DNA from: Enterobacter sp. kpr-6
GTDB taxonomy: Bacteria; Pseudomonadota; Gammaproteobacteria; Enterobacterales; Enterobacteriaceae
Assembly (NCBI RefSeq): GCF_900116015.1
Contig: NZ_FOYH01000002.1
Span: 287,562-351,561 of the forward strand
Length of the DNA stretch: 64,000 nucleotides
Direction of reading: 5' to 3'
Position numbers and translations under genes: made by a program. This document shows positions 1 through 8,532 of this stretch, piece after piece; position 1 is the first letter of the stretch; each line of letters opens with the position of its first letter. Below the pieces are notes generated by a model. The model was not told the origin of the DNA. It searched no databases and was given only the letters and a program-made list of their open reading frames with translations.

Positions 1-1
1 A

Positions 2-2509
2 TTTCAGGGCGTTGAGCGACTGGTAAACGCCCTCTCCGGCGAAAGCTGGCGGCTGATTATTGCCTGTCAGCCCGGTCGTCCCGAGGAGGTTGAACAGATT
101 CTGGAGCAGATTTACAGCCTCTCCACGCAAATCTCCTCGCACATCAAATACTCAGTACAGGTCTCGCAAAACCAGAGCGAACAGCACTCGCAAAGCCACA
201 CCCTGAGCATCAATAAAACCACCGGGACCAGCGATTCTACTACCGACGGTGAAGCTAACAGCCGGGGCAAAAGTCAGGGTGCCAGCAAAAATCACGGGAC
301 CAGCCATCAGGGAACGGGCACCAGCGACGGCACCAGCGTGACCGACTCCACTAACCATTCAAAGACAACGGGCACCAGTAGCTCGGAAAGCGTGGGCAAA
401 AACGACACCTCAGGCGACAGCACCACGCGCGGCGACGGCAAAGCGGTCACGCGGGAAGAGATAAATAAAGGCTATGAGGAACTGCTCAAACATTTAAGCG
501 ACACGCAAATCCCGCGTCTGCGCCAGGGCAACAGCAAAGGGATGTTCCGCACGTCGGTGTATCTGGCGGCGCAAAACCGGGCAGTTTATACCCGTTTAAG
601 CGCCAGCCTGCGATCGATTTTCCAGGGTAACCACGCCAGCCTGACGCCGCTGCGCGATCATGAAATCAACCGCTCTTTTGCGACGCTGGATGGGCTTCTC
701 GCCCTCTCCCGGCAAGGTATGGCGGAGGTCTGGCCGTGCGCTGAGGCCATACTCTCGCAGGCCACCAACGCACAGGGCGAGGTGCAGTGTGCGACCTGGC
801 TTAATGGTCAGGAAATCGCGCTGCTGATGGGCCTGCCGGATAAAGAGCTCGCCGGGATTAAGATCCGCAAATGCGTGGATTTTGCCCTCAATCCGCCCAC
901 GCCGGATCACGCGCAACGGCTGGCGCTGGGTCATGTCATTCAGCACGGCAAAACCCTTGATTTCAAACCGCTGCTGCTCGATCGGCAGGAGCTGAATAAA
1001 CATATCTTTATTACCGGCGTGACGGGCGCGGGCAAGACCACCACCTGCATGAAGCTGCTGCTGGAATCGGGCCTGCCGTTTATGGTGATTGAGCCTGCTA
1101 AAACCGAATACCGCGAGCTGTACCAGAAAAACCCTGACGTGGAGTATTACTGCCCTGGCCGGGAAGATTTAACCCCATTCCGCCTTAATCCGTTTGAGCT
1201 GGTCTCCCCGAAAGAGCACCTCGCCGGGCATATCGACATTCTCAAAAATGCGCTGACGGCGGTGTTTCCGATGGAAGCGGCGATGCCGATGATCGTCGGC
1301 GAAGCCATTATCCGCGCCTATGAGCATAAAGGCTGGGACGTTCACGGCAGCCAGAACCTGCTGATTGACGATCCTTTTGCGCTCAACAGCGGCGCATGGC
1401 CGAATTTCAGCGACATGATCCGCGAACTGGACGCGGTGATTTTATCCAAAGGCATGGGCCGGGAATTTGAAGAAAAATACCGGGGCTCGCTGGTCGCCAG
1501 GCTCACCGATCTGACCATCGGCACTAAAAGCCGGATGCTGAACGCCCGTCATTCGATCAATTTTGATGCGCTGCTGGATAAAAAAGTGGTCATCGAACTG
1601 GATGAAATTAAAGACGAAAGCGATAAGTCGCTGCTGATGGCGCTGATCGTCACCCGTCTGGCGGAAACCATCAAGCAGCGCTATCTGCGCCAGCCTGATT
1701 ATCGTCACCTGACGCTGATTGAAGAGGCGCATCGCCTGCTGGCGAAACCCGAACCCGGCGATGGCGGCAGTAAAAAACTGGGCGTTGAGATGTTCAGTAA
1801 TTTACTGGCCGAGGTGCGCAAATATGGCGAGGGGCTGATCATTGCCGACCAGATCCCCAACAAGCTGGTGGCGGATGTCATTAAAAACACCAACATCAAA
1901 ATCGTGCACCGGCTGTTTTCCGCCGACGACCGCGAAGTCATCGGCGACACCATGTCGCTTAACGATGAGCAAAAAGCATTTTTGCCTTCCCTCCAGGCAG
2001 GCCAGGCGGTGATTTATGGCGGCGGCTGGCACGGCGCGGTACTGGCACAAATTAAGCCCAATGCCGACACAACCGGCAAACCGATTGACGAAGCGCTGAT
2101 CGCCGGGCGTGGCGTCAGGCAATGGTGGCCGGAGCGCTATCGCCTGTTCCCGCGTCTTGCAGCCAGCATCCACTTCACCACTGCCGCCGACTTTGTTGCC
2201 TTCAGTCAGCAGGTTAATCGTCTGTTCCGGTTGATTGCCTTAAGCGAGCGCATCTCTGGCATGGCGCACCTGACGCGCATTGTGCAGACGCTGCACCCGC
2301 TGGCAGAGCTTAACGGTAGCGAGGCGGTGCCGTCGTTAACAGAAGCGATCGTGGCCTGGGCGCACGATAACCTCGATAGCCATCCTGAGATGCTGGAAAA
2401 CAGAATGCCGCGTCGTCTGGATGGGCTACTGGCGTTCACCGGCGTGCCGGAATCTGACATCGATGAAGCAGCGTTAGCCCGCTGCGTAAAAGACATTTTC
2501 AAAAAATAA
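2..2509 (+). CDS. HerA/DUF87-type ATP-binding protein, 5' end outside window
   Basis: The frame is open from the first bases, so the true start lies upstream; the GTG at 338 is internal. The visible 835 residues begin with a short folded segment. Then comes a linker of about 95 residues (roughly 164-448 nt) made almost only of Ser, Thr, Gly, Asn, Asp and Lys with repeated GTS motifs. The ATPase domain follows, with Walker A GVTGAGKTT at 1016-1042 and Walker B LTLIEEAH at about 1709. This layout matches HerA/VirB4-like DUF87 ATPases, ring-forming motors that act on DNA or protein. It is first in a five-gene co-directional set (next gene 33 bp on) that ends with an Hsp70-like protein. Substrate and role are unknown; only the ATPase assignment is firm. 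Confidence 0.85.
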   Translation, partial: FQGVERLVNALSGESWRLIIACQPGRPEEVEQILEQIYSLSTQISSHIKYSVQVSQNQSEQHSQSHTLSINKTTGTSDSTTDGEANSRGKSQGASKNHGTSHQGTGTSDGTSVTDSTNHSKTTGTSSSESVGKNDTSGDSTTRGDGKAVTREEINKGYEELLKHLSDTQIPRLRQGNSKGMFRTSVYLAAQNRAVYTRLSASLRSIFQGNHASLTPLRDHEINRSFATLDGLLALSRQGMAEVWPCAEAILSQATNAQGEVQCATWLNGQEIALLMGLPDKELAGIKIRKCVDFALNPPTPDHAQRLALGHVIQHGKTLDFKPLLLDRQELNKHIFITGVTGAGKTTTCMKLLLESGLPFMVIEPAKTEYRELYQKNPDVEYYCPGREDLTPFRLNPFELVSPKEHLAGHIDILKNALTAVFPMEAAMPMIVGEAIIRAYEHKGWDVHGSQNLLIDDPFALNSGAWPNFSDMIRELDAVILSKGMGREFEEKYRGSLVARLTDLTIGTKSRMLNARHSINFDALLDKKVVIELDEIKDESDKSLLMALIVTRLAETIKQRYLRQPDYRHLTLIEEAHRLLAKPEPGDGGSKKLGVEMFSNLLAEVRKYGEGLIIADQIPNKLVADVIKNTNIKIVHRLFSADDREVIGDTMSLNDEQKAFLPSLQAGQAVIYGGGWHGAVLAQIKPNADTTGKPIDEALIAGRGVRQWWPERYRLFPRLAASIHFTTAADFVAFSQQVNRLFRLIALSERISGMAHLTRIVQTLHPLAELNGSEAVPSLTEAIVAWAHDNLDSHPEMLENRMPRRLDGLLAFTGVPESDIDEAALARCVKDIFKK

Positions 2510-2542
2510 ACGTCGTTAACAGTGATAACTAAGGAGTAGCAC

Positions 2543-3184
2543 ATGGGATTCTGGAGTAGCGTGGGATCGATTGTTTCCAGTACCTTTTCCGCCATTGGCG
2601 GGCTGGCCGCCAGCGTTGCCAGCACCGTGATCAAAGTTGCCACCTCAGCGGAAGTCTGGCAAAGCCTTGGCAGCGTGGTTAAAGCGGTTGGCAGCGTGCT
2701 GGGCGTGATCCCGTCCAACCAGACGGCAGAGAAATATGGCGAGCGCGTACTCTCCGCAGGGGCTGAGGGCATCACATCAGACAGTTTTGATTCTTACCAC
2801 GAGTACATTGCCGCCATTCGCGATTTCGAACTGAAGCCAGAACTGGCGGATCGCTGGAGCAAAGAAGAAAAAATCGCGGCCAGCGCAGGCGTGGTGGCCG
2901 AGGGGCTGACGGAGCTGAAGGGCTTTAGTCTGAATTCCGCTCTCAGCCTGATGATACTGGCGGCGCAGCACCCGACCTTTTTCAACGCCGAACGCGTGCT
3001 GACGCTTTTAGGCAAAACCAACGACTTTTCGCTGATTGCCGACTACTTCCGGGACGACCTGGATCTGCACGACGAGAGGAAAGTTGAAGCCCTGCTGGTC
3101 GACAGCGAACAGGGTCAGGTGGAGGCCCGCGCCCCGGATGACGTCACAGCGACCCTGCGCCAGTTGCGCGCTGAAGCGGAATAA
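2543..3184 (+). CDS. Unrecognised 213-residue protein of the ATPase/Hsp70-like operon
   Basis: I do not recognise this protein. It starts at an ATG six bases after a strong AAGGAG, 33 bp behind the ATPase gene. The first 55-60 residues are rich in Gly, Ala, Ser and Val (SVGSIVSSTFSAIGGLAASV and following), like an amphipathic or membrane-contacting segment. There is no classical positively charged signal peptide. The rest is mixed alpha-helical in character, with acidic and basic patches and a Glu/Asp-rich C-terminus. Position and spacing indicate co-expression with the flanking genes. It could be the membrane-contacting part of a complex with the ATPase; that is inference from composition and context only. 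Confidence 0.75.
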   Translation: MGFWSSVGSIVSSTFSAIGGLAASVASTVIKVATSAEVWQSLGSVVKAVGSVLGVIPSNQTAEKYGERVLSAGAEGITSDSFDSYHEYIAAIRDFELKPELADRWSKEEKIAASAGVVAEGLTELKGFSLNSALSLMILAAQHPTFFNAERVLTLLGKTNDFSLIADYFRDDLDLHDERKVEALLVDSEQGQVEARAPDDVTATLRQLRAEAE

Positions 3185-3194
3185 GGCTGCATCC

Positions 3195-4052
3195 ATGACC
3201 CGTGATTACGCCATTATTTTAGACGCGCAGCGCTTCACCTGCTTCTACCGCCAGCATGACGACTGGTTAAACGAACCCTTAAAAGGTGAAGCCTTCCTTG
3301 AGTGCGCCACATCACAGCAACTGACCCAGGCCTGCACGGAGCTGGCGGATCGCCTGGCCTATGCCTCGGTCGGGCAGTTATTCATTCTCTATCACTCTGA
3401 CGTGCAGGCCTGGTTACCCGATGTCATCACGACATTTTCCCGCCAGCCGTTCAGCGTCATGCCGCTGCAACCCTGGCTTACGCGCGCCCGCGCCATGGCC
3501 CCAGGCAACGCAGACAGCGCGCTGTACGAACGTCATTTGCTGCCGCTGCTCTGCCGCCAGTTAAATAGCGTGGAGAGCGCCGTTAAAACCCTGCAGCGCG
3601 AAGAAGCCAGCGACGATCGGCTATTGCTTGCCCGCCAGCTTGAGCAGGAACAAAAAGAGAATCTGGCGCTGTTGGCCGAGCTTGAGGCCAGCCGGCAGGC
3701 ACACAACGAGGCGGCGACGGCCTGGAAGCAGGAGCGCGCCCAGTTAGAAGGCCATCTCAGCAGCGTGAGCGATCTGGATCAGGCCGCCATCGCGCAGTTT
3801 ATGCCGCTCTTTTTCGCCCACTTCTGGCAGAAAGTCAGCCCGGCGGATATGGCAATGCTGCTCGGAAGCCTGACGCTGCCTGATGTGCGCAGCCCCTGGC
3901 CTGAGCCGGATAAGAGTGCACTTGCCATTAAGCGCCGCGATTTTAACCAGCTCAGGCACCGCCACCAGCAGCAGATTAAGAGCCTGGCACGCAAATTTAT
4001 TGACGTTGGCTACCTGTCGGTACGCCCGGACGCGGAACATTTACTGGATTAA
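3195..4052 (+). CDS. Unrecognised 285-residue coiled-coil protein of the same operon
   Basis: The start is the ATG at 3195, eleven bases after the previous stop with a weak AAGG upstream; an in-frame extension back to 3036 would run inside the preceding gene and is rejected. The N-terminus (MTRDYAIILDAQRF) looks like a small alpha/beta domain of about 120 residues. A heptad-rich, Glu/Gln/Leu-rich region follows at about residues 125-190 and is a likely coiled coil. The C-terminal domain has a basic helix (about 245-270). No catalytic motif was recognised. The coiled coil and tight spacing suggest a structural or adaptor subunit, but the function is unknown. Confidence 0.75.
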   Translation: MTRDYAIILDAQRFTCFYRQHDDWLNEPLKGEAFLECATSQQLTQACTELADRLAYASVGQLFILYHSDVQAWLPDVITTFSRQPFSVMPLQPWLTRARAMAPGNADSALYERHLLPLLCRQLNSVESAVKTLQREEASDDRLLLARQLEQEQKENLALLAELEASRQAHNEAATAWKQERAQLEGHLSSVSDLDQAAIAQFMPLFFAHFWQKVSPADMAMLLGSLTLPDVRSPWPEPDKSALAIKRRDFNQLRHRHQQQIKSLARKFIDVGYLSVRPDAEHLLD

Positions 4053-4055
4053 CCC

Positions 4056-4685
4056 ATGCCTGAACACGAAAACGAACACCATTCCCTGCCTGCATCAGAA
4101 CAGGCCGGGGATTTACGCGACTGGATTGCGCAGGAAGTGGACCGCCAGTTGACGCTGGCATGGCAAAAACTGGTGACGCCGCACGCCCACGCCATGCCAA
4201 AGGAAAATGTACGGGAAGTCATCAAAGAGGTGACTGTGGAAGTGGTGCGCCCCGATCCGCTTCGCGCTGCCCTCACCCCGCTGCTGAGTGCCGTTGCCAC
4301 CCTCCGTGACGATCGCCCACTTCAGGAAGCCTGGCTGCGCGGCCCGCTCTCCGACGATGAAGCAGAGCAAATCCAGCAGGTACTGGCTATTGCCAGCCAC
4401 TGGGATCGCATTGAACGGTTGTGGGACGTACTGGCAGTCCGCGCCAAAGAAGGCAGCCTGACGCCTGATGTATTCGCACTGCTGACATTTGCTATCTCGC
4501 TGCACAACCGACTGTGGGTTGATCGCTTTGCCCTGCTTGAGAACGTCGAGGCGGGCTGCGCATATAACTTCGAAATGCATAATGGCACCGGTACTGGCGA
4601 GCGCATCGCCCGGCAACTGTTGCCCGGCCTAATTAACAATGCCGGAAAACGCTGCCGGAAACCGCTGGTGCTGTTACAGCCTTAA
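4056..4685 (+). CDS. Unrecognised 209-residue acidic protein of the same operon
   Basis: The ATG lies three bases after the preceding stop with no clear Shine-Dalgarno sequence, so translation is probably coupled. The first 20 residues are Glu/His-rich. Residues about 47-65 carry a charged Val/Glu/Lys stretch (ENVREVIKEVTVEVVR) that often marks extended or helical linkers. The remainder is predicted helical, with two Cys in the last 60 residues. Nothing identifies a family. It sits directly before the Hsp70-like gene, so a partner or co-chaperone role is conceivable, but the sequence gives no direct support. Confidence 0.72.
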   Translation: MPEHENEHHSLPASEQAGDLRDWIAQEVDRQLTLAWQKLVTPHAHAMPKENVREVIKEVTVEVVRPDPLRAALTPLLSAVATLRDDRPLQEAWLRGPLSDDEAEQIQQVLAIASHWDRIERLWDVLAVRAKEGSLTPDVFALLTFAISLHNRLWVDRFALLENVEAGCAYNFEMHNGTGTGERIARQLLPGLINNAGKRCRKPLVLLQP

Positions 4686-4700
4686 TATCAGGAAATTTTT

Positions 4701-7367
4701 ATGATTGATCGGACAAATAATACCGCCGTGGATGTTGCGGATTACTGGTATCAGCAGACGTGGATCACACTGGTTGAACAATTTGGCAGCGAGCTAAAGC
4801 AGTATAAAACGTTCGGCCAGTTGAATGACATCAGCAACAGGTCATGGCTTGTTGAATTTCATAATCAAACCTTTTATCTCTGGGCGCATTCGACAAACCT
4901 GCATGTACAAGGGTCCACCGAGCACAACAAGCTCTACTGTGACAATATTAACTGGCTGAATTTGAACGAGTGGCGTTTGCCCACGAAAAAGGAGTTGCTT
5001 CGTTTCGCGCGTAATGAAAAAAATCCGATGCGCAAAGCGAATAGTCAGCGACTCAATGACAATTGTTTCTTTATCGTCAAAGAAGGCTGCATTGATATTG
5101 ATTATTCCGATCCGGCTGTGATTCCTTACAAATCGGCAACGTCGATTCCCTTTATTGCCCTGTCTCAAGAGCGCTTTATAGACCTTATTACCGGTCATCA
5201 GGTAAAAAAATTGACCACTCTCAGTACGCCTGACAATAACCTGCTGGCGCGACTACAGCAGATAAAAGAAGAGTTGCTTGGCGGGCTGGATTACCGCATT
5301 AACCGCCTGCCAAAAATTGATACGCTGACGCTTACCGATATCAACAAAGGCCTGTGGGAATTATGGGGCTCCACGCCTGAAACCTGTGAAAAGCTCGGCA
5401 TTCGCCCGCGCGATCCGGCGCGCGATATTCGCCCCGGCTGCGTCGCCATCGATTTTGGTACCAGTAGCACCGTCGTGGCCTATGAAAGCGAAAATGGCCG
5501 CAAACAGTTAATGCGCGTTGGCGCACGTAATTTTTACGATCGCGTTGAGCCTCACCACCTGGAAAACCCCACGGTGCTTGAAATCCGTGACTTTGAGGCG
5601 CTGCAAAACGAATGGAATCACACGGCCTATCGCCCACAGTTGAACTGGGAATGGGTACGCTGCTCGCACGAAGCGCAGGCACAGTTACGCGATAACCGTA
5701 ACGACATTGACACCATCAGCAGCATCCTCACCCGCCTGAAGCAATGGGCGCTGCGCCAGTCGCAGGATCATCAGGTAGTCTTTACCGACAGATTTGGCGT
5801 CGAGCATACGCTGGCCGCCCTTACGCAAAATAATCCAACCCGTGGCGCACCGCTGGTGGTGGATGAAAACACTCCGTTCGATCCCATTGAGCTGTACGCC
5901 TGGTTCCTGGGTATGACCATTAACTGGCGCGGGCGCGGTATTTATCTTGAGTATTTTATGACCTTCCCGGTGGAGTATCCGCGCGAGGTCAAAGAGAAAA
6001 TCCTCGCCAGTTTCAAGCGGGGTTTGCAACGCAGCCTGCCGCCGACGCTGGTGTCGCAGCATGAGTATTTAAATGCGTTTAGCGTCGAGGAGTTAGCCAG
6101 CGAACCTGCCGCCTACGCCGTGTCGGCGCTCAGCACCATGGATGTGCAGCCCGGCACAACAGGGACAGCCTACGCGGTGTTTGATTTTGGCGGCGGCACT
6201 ACCGATTTTGACTTTGGCTACTACCGCCTGCCTTCAGAGGACGAAGAAGACGAAGGGTTCGAGCAGGTGTTTGAGCATTTCTCACCCTCTGGCGACAAAT
6301 TCCTCGGTGGCGAAAACCTGCTGGAAAACATGGCGTACCGGGTATTCCGGCATAATCTGGATATTTGCCAGAAGTATGAAATCGCCTTTACACGCCCGCT
6401 CGACGCCGATGACTTCGCCGGTTCCGAAAGCTATCTGGAAAAAACGCAGGCGGCCTACAGCAATACGCTGTTGCTGATCAGTGAGTTGCGCCCGTTCTGG
6501 GAAAGTCAGGAAGAGTCAGGAAGTCGCAGCGATGAAACCCGCACGGTGGATCTCTTCGATCGCGCAGGCAAGAAAGTCAGCGCCGATTTTGTCATCCCGT
6601 TTGAGATCCTGAGCGAGTATCTGGATCAGCGCATCTCACTCGGCATCGATAAATTTATCACCGCTCTGGGGCTGGCTTTTACACCGCTTCCGCCCGAAAT
6701 CCACGTGCTGTTGGCCGGTAACGCCAGCCGTTCGCAGTGGATCGCCCGCCTGTGGGGGCTGGATCGGAAGACGCTTACGGAGGCGGAAAATAACCCGAGC
6801 TGGCTGCCGGACTTCAGGGACATCGAGTCTCCGTTGATCGAGCAAAAAATGAGGCAGCGCTTTGGTGACAATGCCCCGGTGCTGCACGTGCATCCTCCCC
6901 TCCCCAGCGATCCCGCAAATCCCTGGCAGCCAACGGCGAAAACCGGGGTGGCACTGGGACTTCTGGACCTGCGCCCTGGCGGAGTGATTAAAGTCGTTAA
7001 CCATACCCGCCAGCAAAGCAAGGGAGAAGCGGGCTTTGCGTGGAACGTGGGACGGGTAAAACAAGGGCTGTTCCATGCGGGACTGACGATTAATGCTGCC
7101 TATGAACAGTGGTTTGAGCTGGGGCCCCAGCGCGAAGGCATTTTTGAACTGCTCTATACCCAGTCCCCGATGGCTCAGGGCGGCGAACTGAGCGCGACCG
7201 ACAGCGAGGTCAAACGACTGCGGCTGCGTCTGGCGGTCAATCAGCGCGGGCATCGTGTGTTCGCAATGGCACTGGCACCGGATCAGATTCGCCTTGTGAC
7301 AGCGGAAAGCGCGGAGTCGCTGGCGAAGGGGGAGATGGATAATCTTCAGCAGGTGACGTTGAAGTAG
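4701..7367 (+). CDS. Hsp70/actin-fold ATPase-like protein with DUF1566-like N-terminus
   Basis: The 888-residue product has two parts. Residues about 1-220 contain the motif NEWRLPTKKELLRFAR (about 90-105), typical of DUF1566/Lcl-type domains. Residues about 245-720 hold Hsp70/actin-fold nucleotide-binding motifs: phosphate-1 IDFGTSSTVVAYE at about 250-262, phosphate-2 FDFGGGTTDFDFG at about 494-506, and an adenosine-like LLAGNASRSQWI at about 670-681. A DnaK-type substrate-binding domain is not evident; the C-terminal part is divergent. An AGGA precedes the ATG. It is the last gene of the five-gene set and is followed by palindromic repeats. The N-terminal third is clearly more AT-rich than the rest. 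It may be a dedicated chaperone or ATP-gated scaffold; the substrate is unknown. Confidence 0.82.
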   Translation: MIDRTNNTAVDVADYWYQQTWITLVEQFGSELKQYKTFGQLNDISNRSWLVEFHNQTFYLWAHSTNLHVQGSTEHNKLYCDNINWLNLNEWRLPTKKELLRFARNEKNPMRKANSQRLNDNCFFIVKEGCIDIDYSDPAVIPYKSATSIPFIALSQERFIDLITGHQVKKLTTLSTPDNNLLARLQQIKEELLGGLDYRINRLPKIDTLTLTDINKGLWELWGSTPETCEKLGIRPRDPARDIRPGCVAIDFGTSSTVVAYESENGRKQLMRVGARNFYDRVEPHHLENPTVLEIRDFEALQNEWNHTAYRPQLNWEWVRCSHEAQAQLRDNRNDIDTISSILTRLKQWALRQSQDHQVVFTDRFGVEHTLAALTQNNPTRGAPLVVDENTPFDPIELYAWFLGMTINWRGRGIYLEYFMTFPVEYPREVKEKILASFKRGLQRSLPPTLVSQHEYLNAFSVEELASEPAAYAVSALSTMDVQPGTTGTAYAVFDFGGGTTDFDFGYYRLPSEDEEDEGFEQVFEHFSPSGDKFLGGENLLENMAYRVFRHNLDICQKYEIAFTRPLDADDFAGSESYLEKTQAAYSNTLLLISELRPFWESQEESGSRSDETRTVDLFDRAGKKVSADFVIPFEILSEYLDQRISLGIDKFITALGLAFTPLPPEIHVLLAGNASRSQWIARLWGLDRKTLTEAENNPSWLPDFRDIESPLIEQKMRQRFGDNAPVLHVHPPLPSDPANPWQPTAKTGVALGLLDLRPGGVIKVVNHTRQQSKGEAGFAWNVGRVKQGLFHAGLTINAAYEQWFELGPQREGIFELLYTQSPMAQGGELSATDSEVKRLRLRLAVNQRGHRVFAMALAPDQIRLVTAESAESLAKGEMDNLQQVTLK

Positions 7368-7374
7368 CGCATTT

Positions 7375-7530
7375 CCCCCTCACCCCAACCCTCTCCCCAT
7401 GGGAGAGGGAGCGACGATGGTTTTCCCCTCACCCCAGCCCTCTCCCTATGGGAGAGGGAGTGACGATGCTTTACTCAGGCTCGGACCGCTTTTCCCCCTC
7501 TCCCTCAGGGAGAGGGCCGGGGTGAGGGTA
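7375..7530. repeat. Intergenic palindromic repeat cluster 1
   Basis: Three imperfect palindromes built on CCCTCTCCC...GGGAGAGGG fill the gap between the Hsp70-like gene and ybiI. The first two have the form CCCTCACCCC(A)-CCCTCTCCC-ATGGGAGAGGG. The third is inverted and ends GGCCGGGGTGAGGG. The same unit recurs at six other intergenic sites in the window. Confidence 0.9.
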
Positions 7531-7590
7531 TCCCGGCACAACCTCCCACATACGCTAAACTTATAACAGGCACTAACGGAGGTAACGACA

Positions 7591-7857
7591 ATGGCATCAG
7601 GTTGGGCAAATGATGGCGCGGTGCAGGATCAAATCGACAGCACGGTTGACGATGCTGTAGCGCGGGCGCGGCGTGAGCTGCCGAAAGGTGAAAGCCTGAA
7701 GGAATGCGAAGAGTGCGGCGAGACGATCCCTGAAGCGCGGCGTAAAGCCATTCCGGGCGTGCGGCTTTGCGTTAACTGCCAGCAGAAGAAAGATTCGGCA
7801 AACTCTGCTTTTGCAGGATATAATCGCAGAGGATCAAAAGACAGCCAGTTACGTTGA
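7591..7857 (+). CDS. ybiI: YbiI, DksA/TraR-family C4 zinc-finger protein
   Basis: The 88-residue product has the length and sequence of E. coli YbiI. A C4 zinc finger is formed by Cys39, Cys42, Cys60 and Cys63 (CEECGE and CVNCQ), as in the DksA/TraR superfamily. It lacks the long coiled coil with acidic tip that DksA inserts into the RNA polymerase secondary channel, so regulation of polymerase is not certain. A good GGAGG precedes the ATG. In K-12 it lies next to ybiX and fiu; here the upstream neighbour is the five-gene accessory set instead. The cellular role is unestablished. Confidence 0.93.
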   Translation: MASGWANDGAVQDQIDSTVDDAVARARRELPKGESLKECEECGETIPEARRKAIPGVRLCVNCQQKKDSANSAFAGYNRRGSKDSQLR

Positions 7858-8142
7858 CGTTAATTAACATCCATTAGCAGCGCAAGCGGTTGCGGTTTAG
7901 CGCACAAATCCTTAACAAAGAAGTAGCAATTAGTGCCGCTTCGCTGCTTTTTCCCCCGCCATTTCAGTAAACCCGAAATATTCACCAGAAAAATCATTAC
8001 AATTCAATTTATTAACGATCGTTCAATTTTTTAGAACAAGGTCGTCAATTCTCTTCGATTTATTCTTTCGCAGAAAAACGTGATACTCATCACATCGACG
8101 GAACAACGTCCCCTTAACAGAATAACCTGCGAGAGATTACCC

Positions 8143-8403
8143 ATGAAAACCATTAAATATGCTGTTGCTGCTATCGCGCTTTCTACCCTTTCCTTTGGTG
8201 CCTTTGCTGCGCAGTCTGTGACCGCTGCTCAGGCGCAAAACATGAATAAAATCGGTGTGGTGACCGCTGAAGGCGCGACTACGCTGGATGGTCTGGAAGC
8301 ACAGCTGGCAGAGAAAGCGTCTGCGGCAGGCGCGAAGGGCTACAGCATCACCTCTGCGAACACCAGCAACAAAATGAGCGGCACCGCAGTTATCTATAAC
8401 TGA
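8143..8403 (+). CDS. ybiJ: YbiJ, periplasmic YhcN/BhsA-family (DUF1471) protein
   Basis: The 86-residue protein starts MKTIKYAVAAIALSTLSFG and has a signal peptide with likely cleavage after AFA at about residue 22. The mature part is a DUF1471 domain (KIGVVTAEGATTLDGLE...), as in the stress-linked small periplasmic proteins BhsA, YhcN and YbiJ. The ATG at 8143 is chosen over an in-frame start at 8080 because the longer form would bury the signal peptide. A strong hairpin terminator follows at 8499. The function of YbiJ itself is unknown; relatives respond to acid, oxidative or biofilm conditions. Confidence 0.93.
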   Translation: MKTIKYAVAAIALSTLSFGAFAAQSVTAAQAQNMNKIGVVTAEGATTLDGLEAQLAEKASAAGAKGYSITSANTSNKMSGTAVIYN

Positions 8404-8498
8404 TTGCCCGGATGTTTTACCCGCTGCGTTCGCGCGGCGGGCCGCACTACTCTCATTAACCCTTAATTATTGTAAGACTCTGTGTTGTTACCCTTGTT

Positions 8499-8528
8499 GC
8501 CCGTCCGGCCCTGGACGGGCTTTTTTTT
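8499..8528 (+). terminator. Rho-independent terminator after ybiJ
   Basis: An 8-bp perfect stem GCCCGTCC/GGACGGGC with a six-base loop is followed by eight Ts. It lies 95 bp behind ybiJ and just before the convergent end of ybiB. Confidence 0.92.
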
Positions 8529-8532
8529 GCCT

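Noticed and set aside
2..7367. Type VI secretion or SrfABC virulence locus
   Set aside because: No TssB/C, VgrG, ClpV or dynamin-like SrfC signature is seen; only a general resemblance of the last protein to Hsp70-fold SrfB-type proteins.
8014..8023. AACGATCGTT palindrome upstream of ybiJ as an operator
   Set aside because: A 10-bp palindrome alone in AT-rich DNA is weak evidence; no promoter or regulator can be tied to it.
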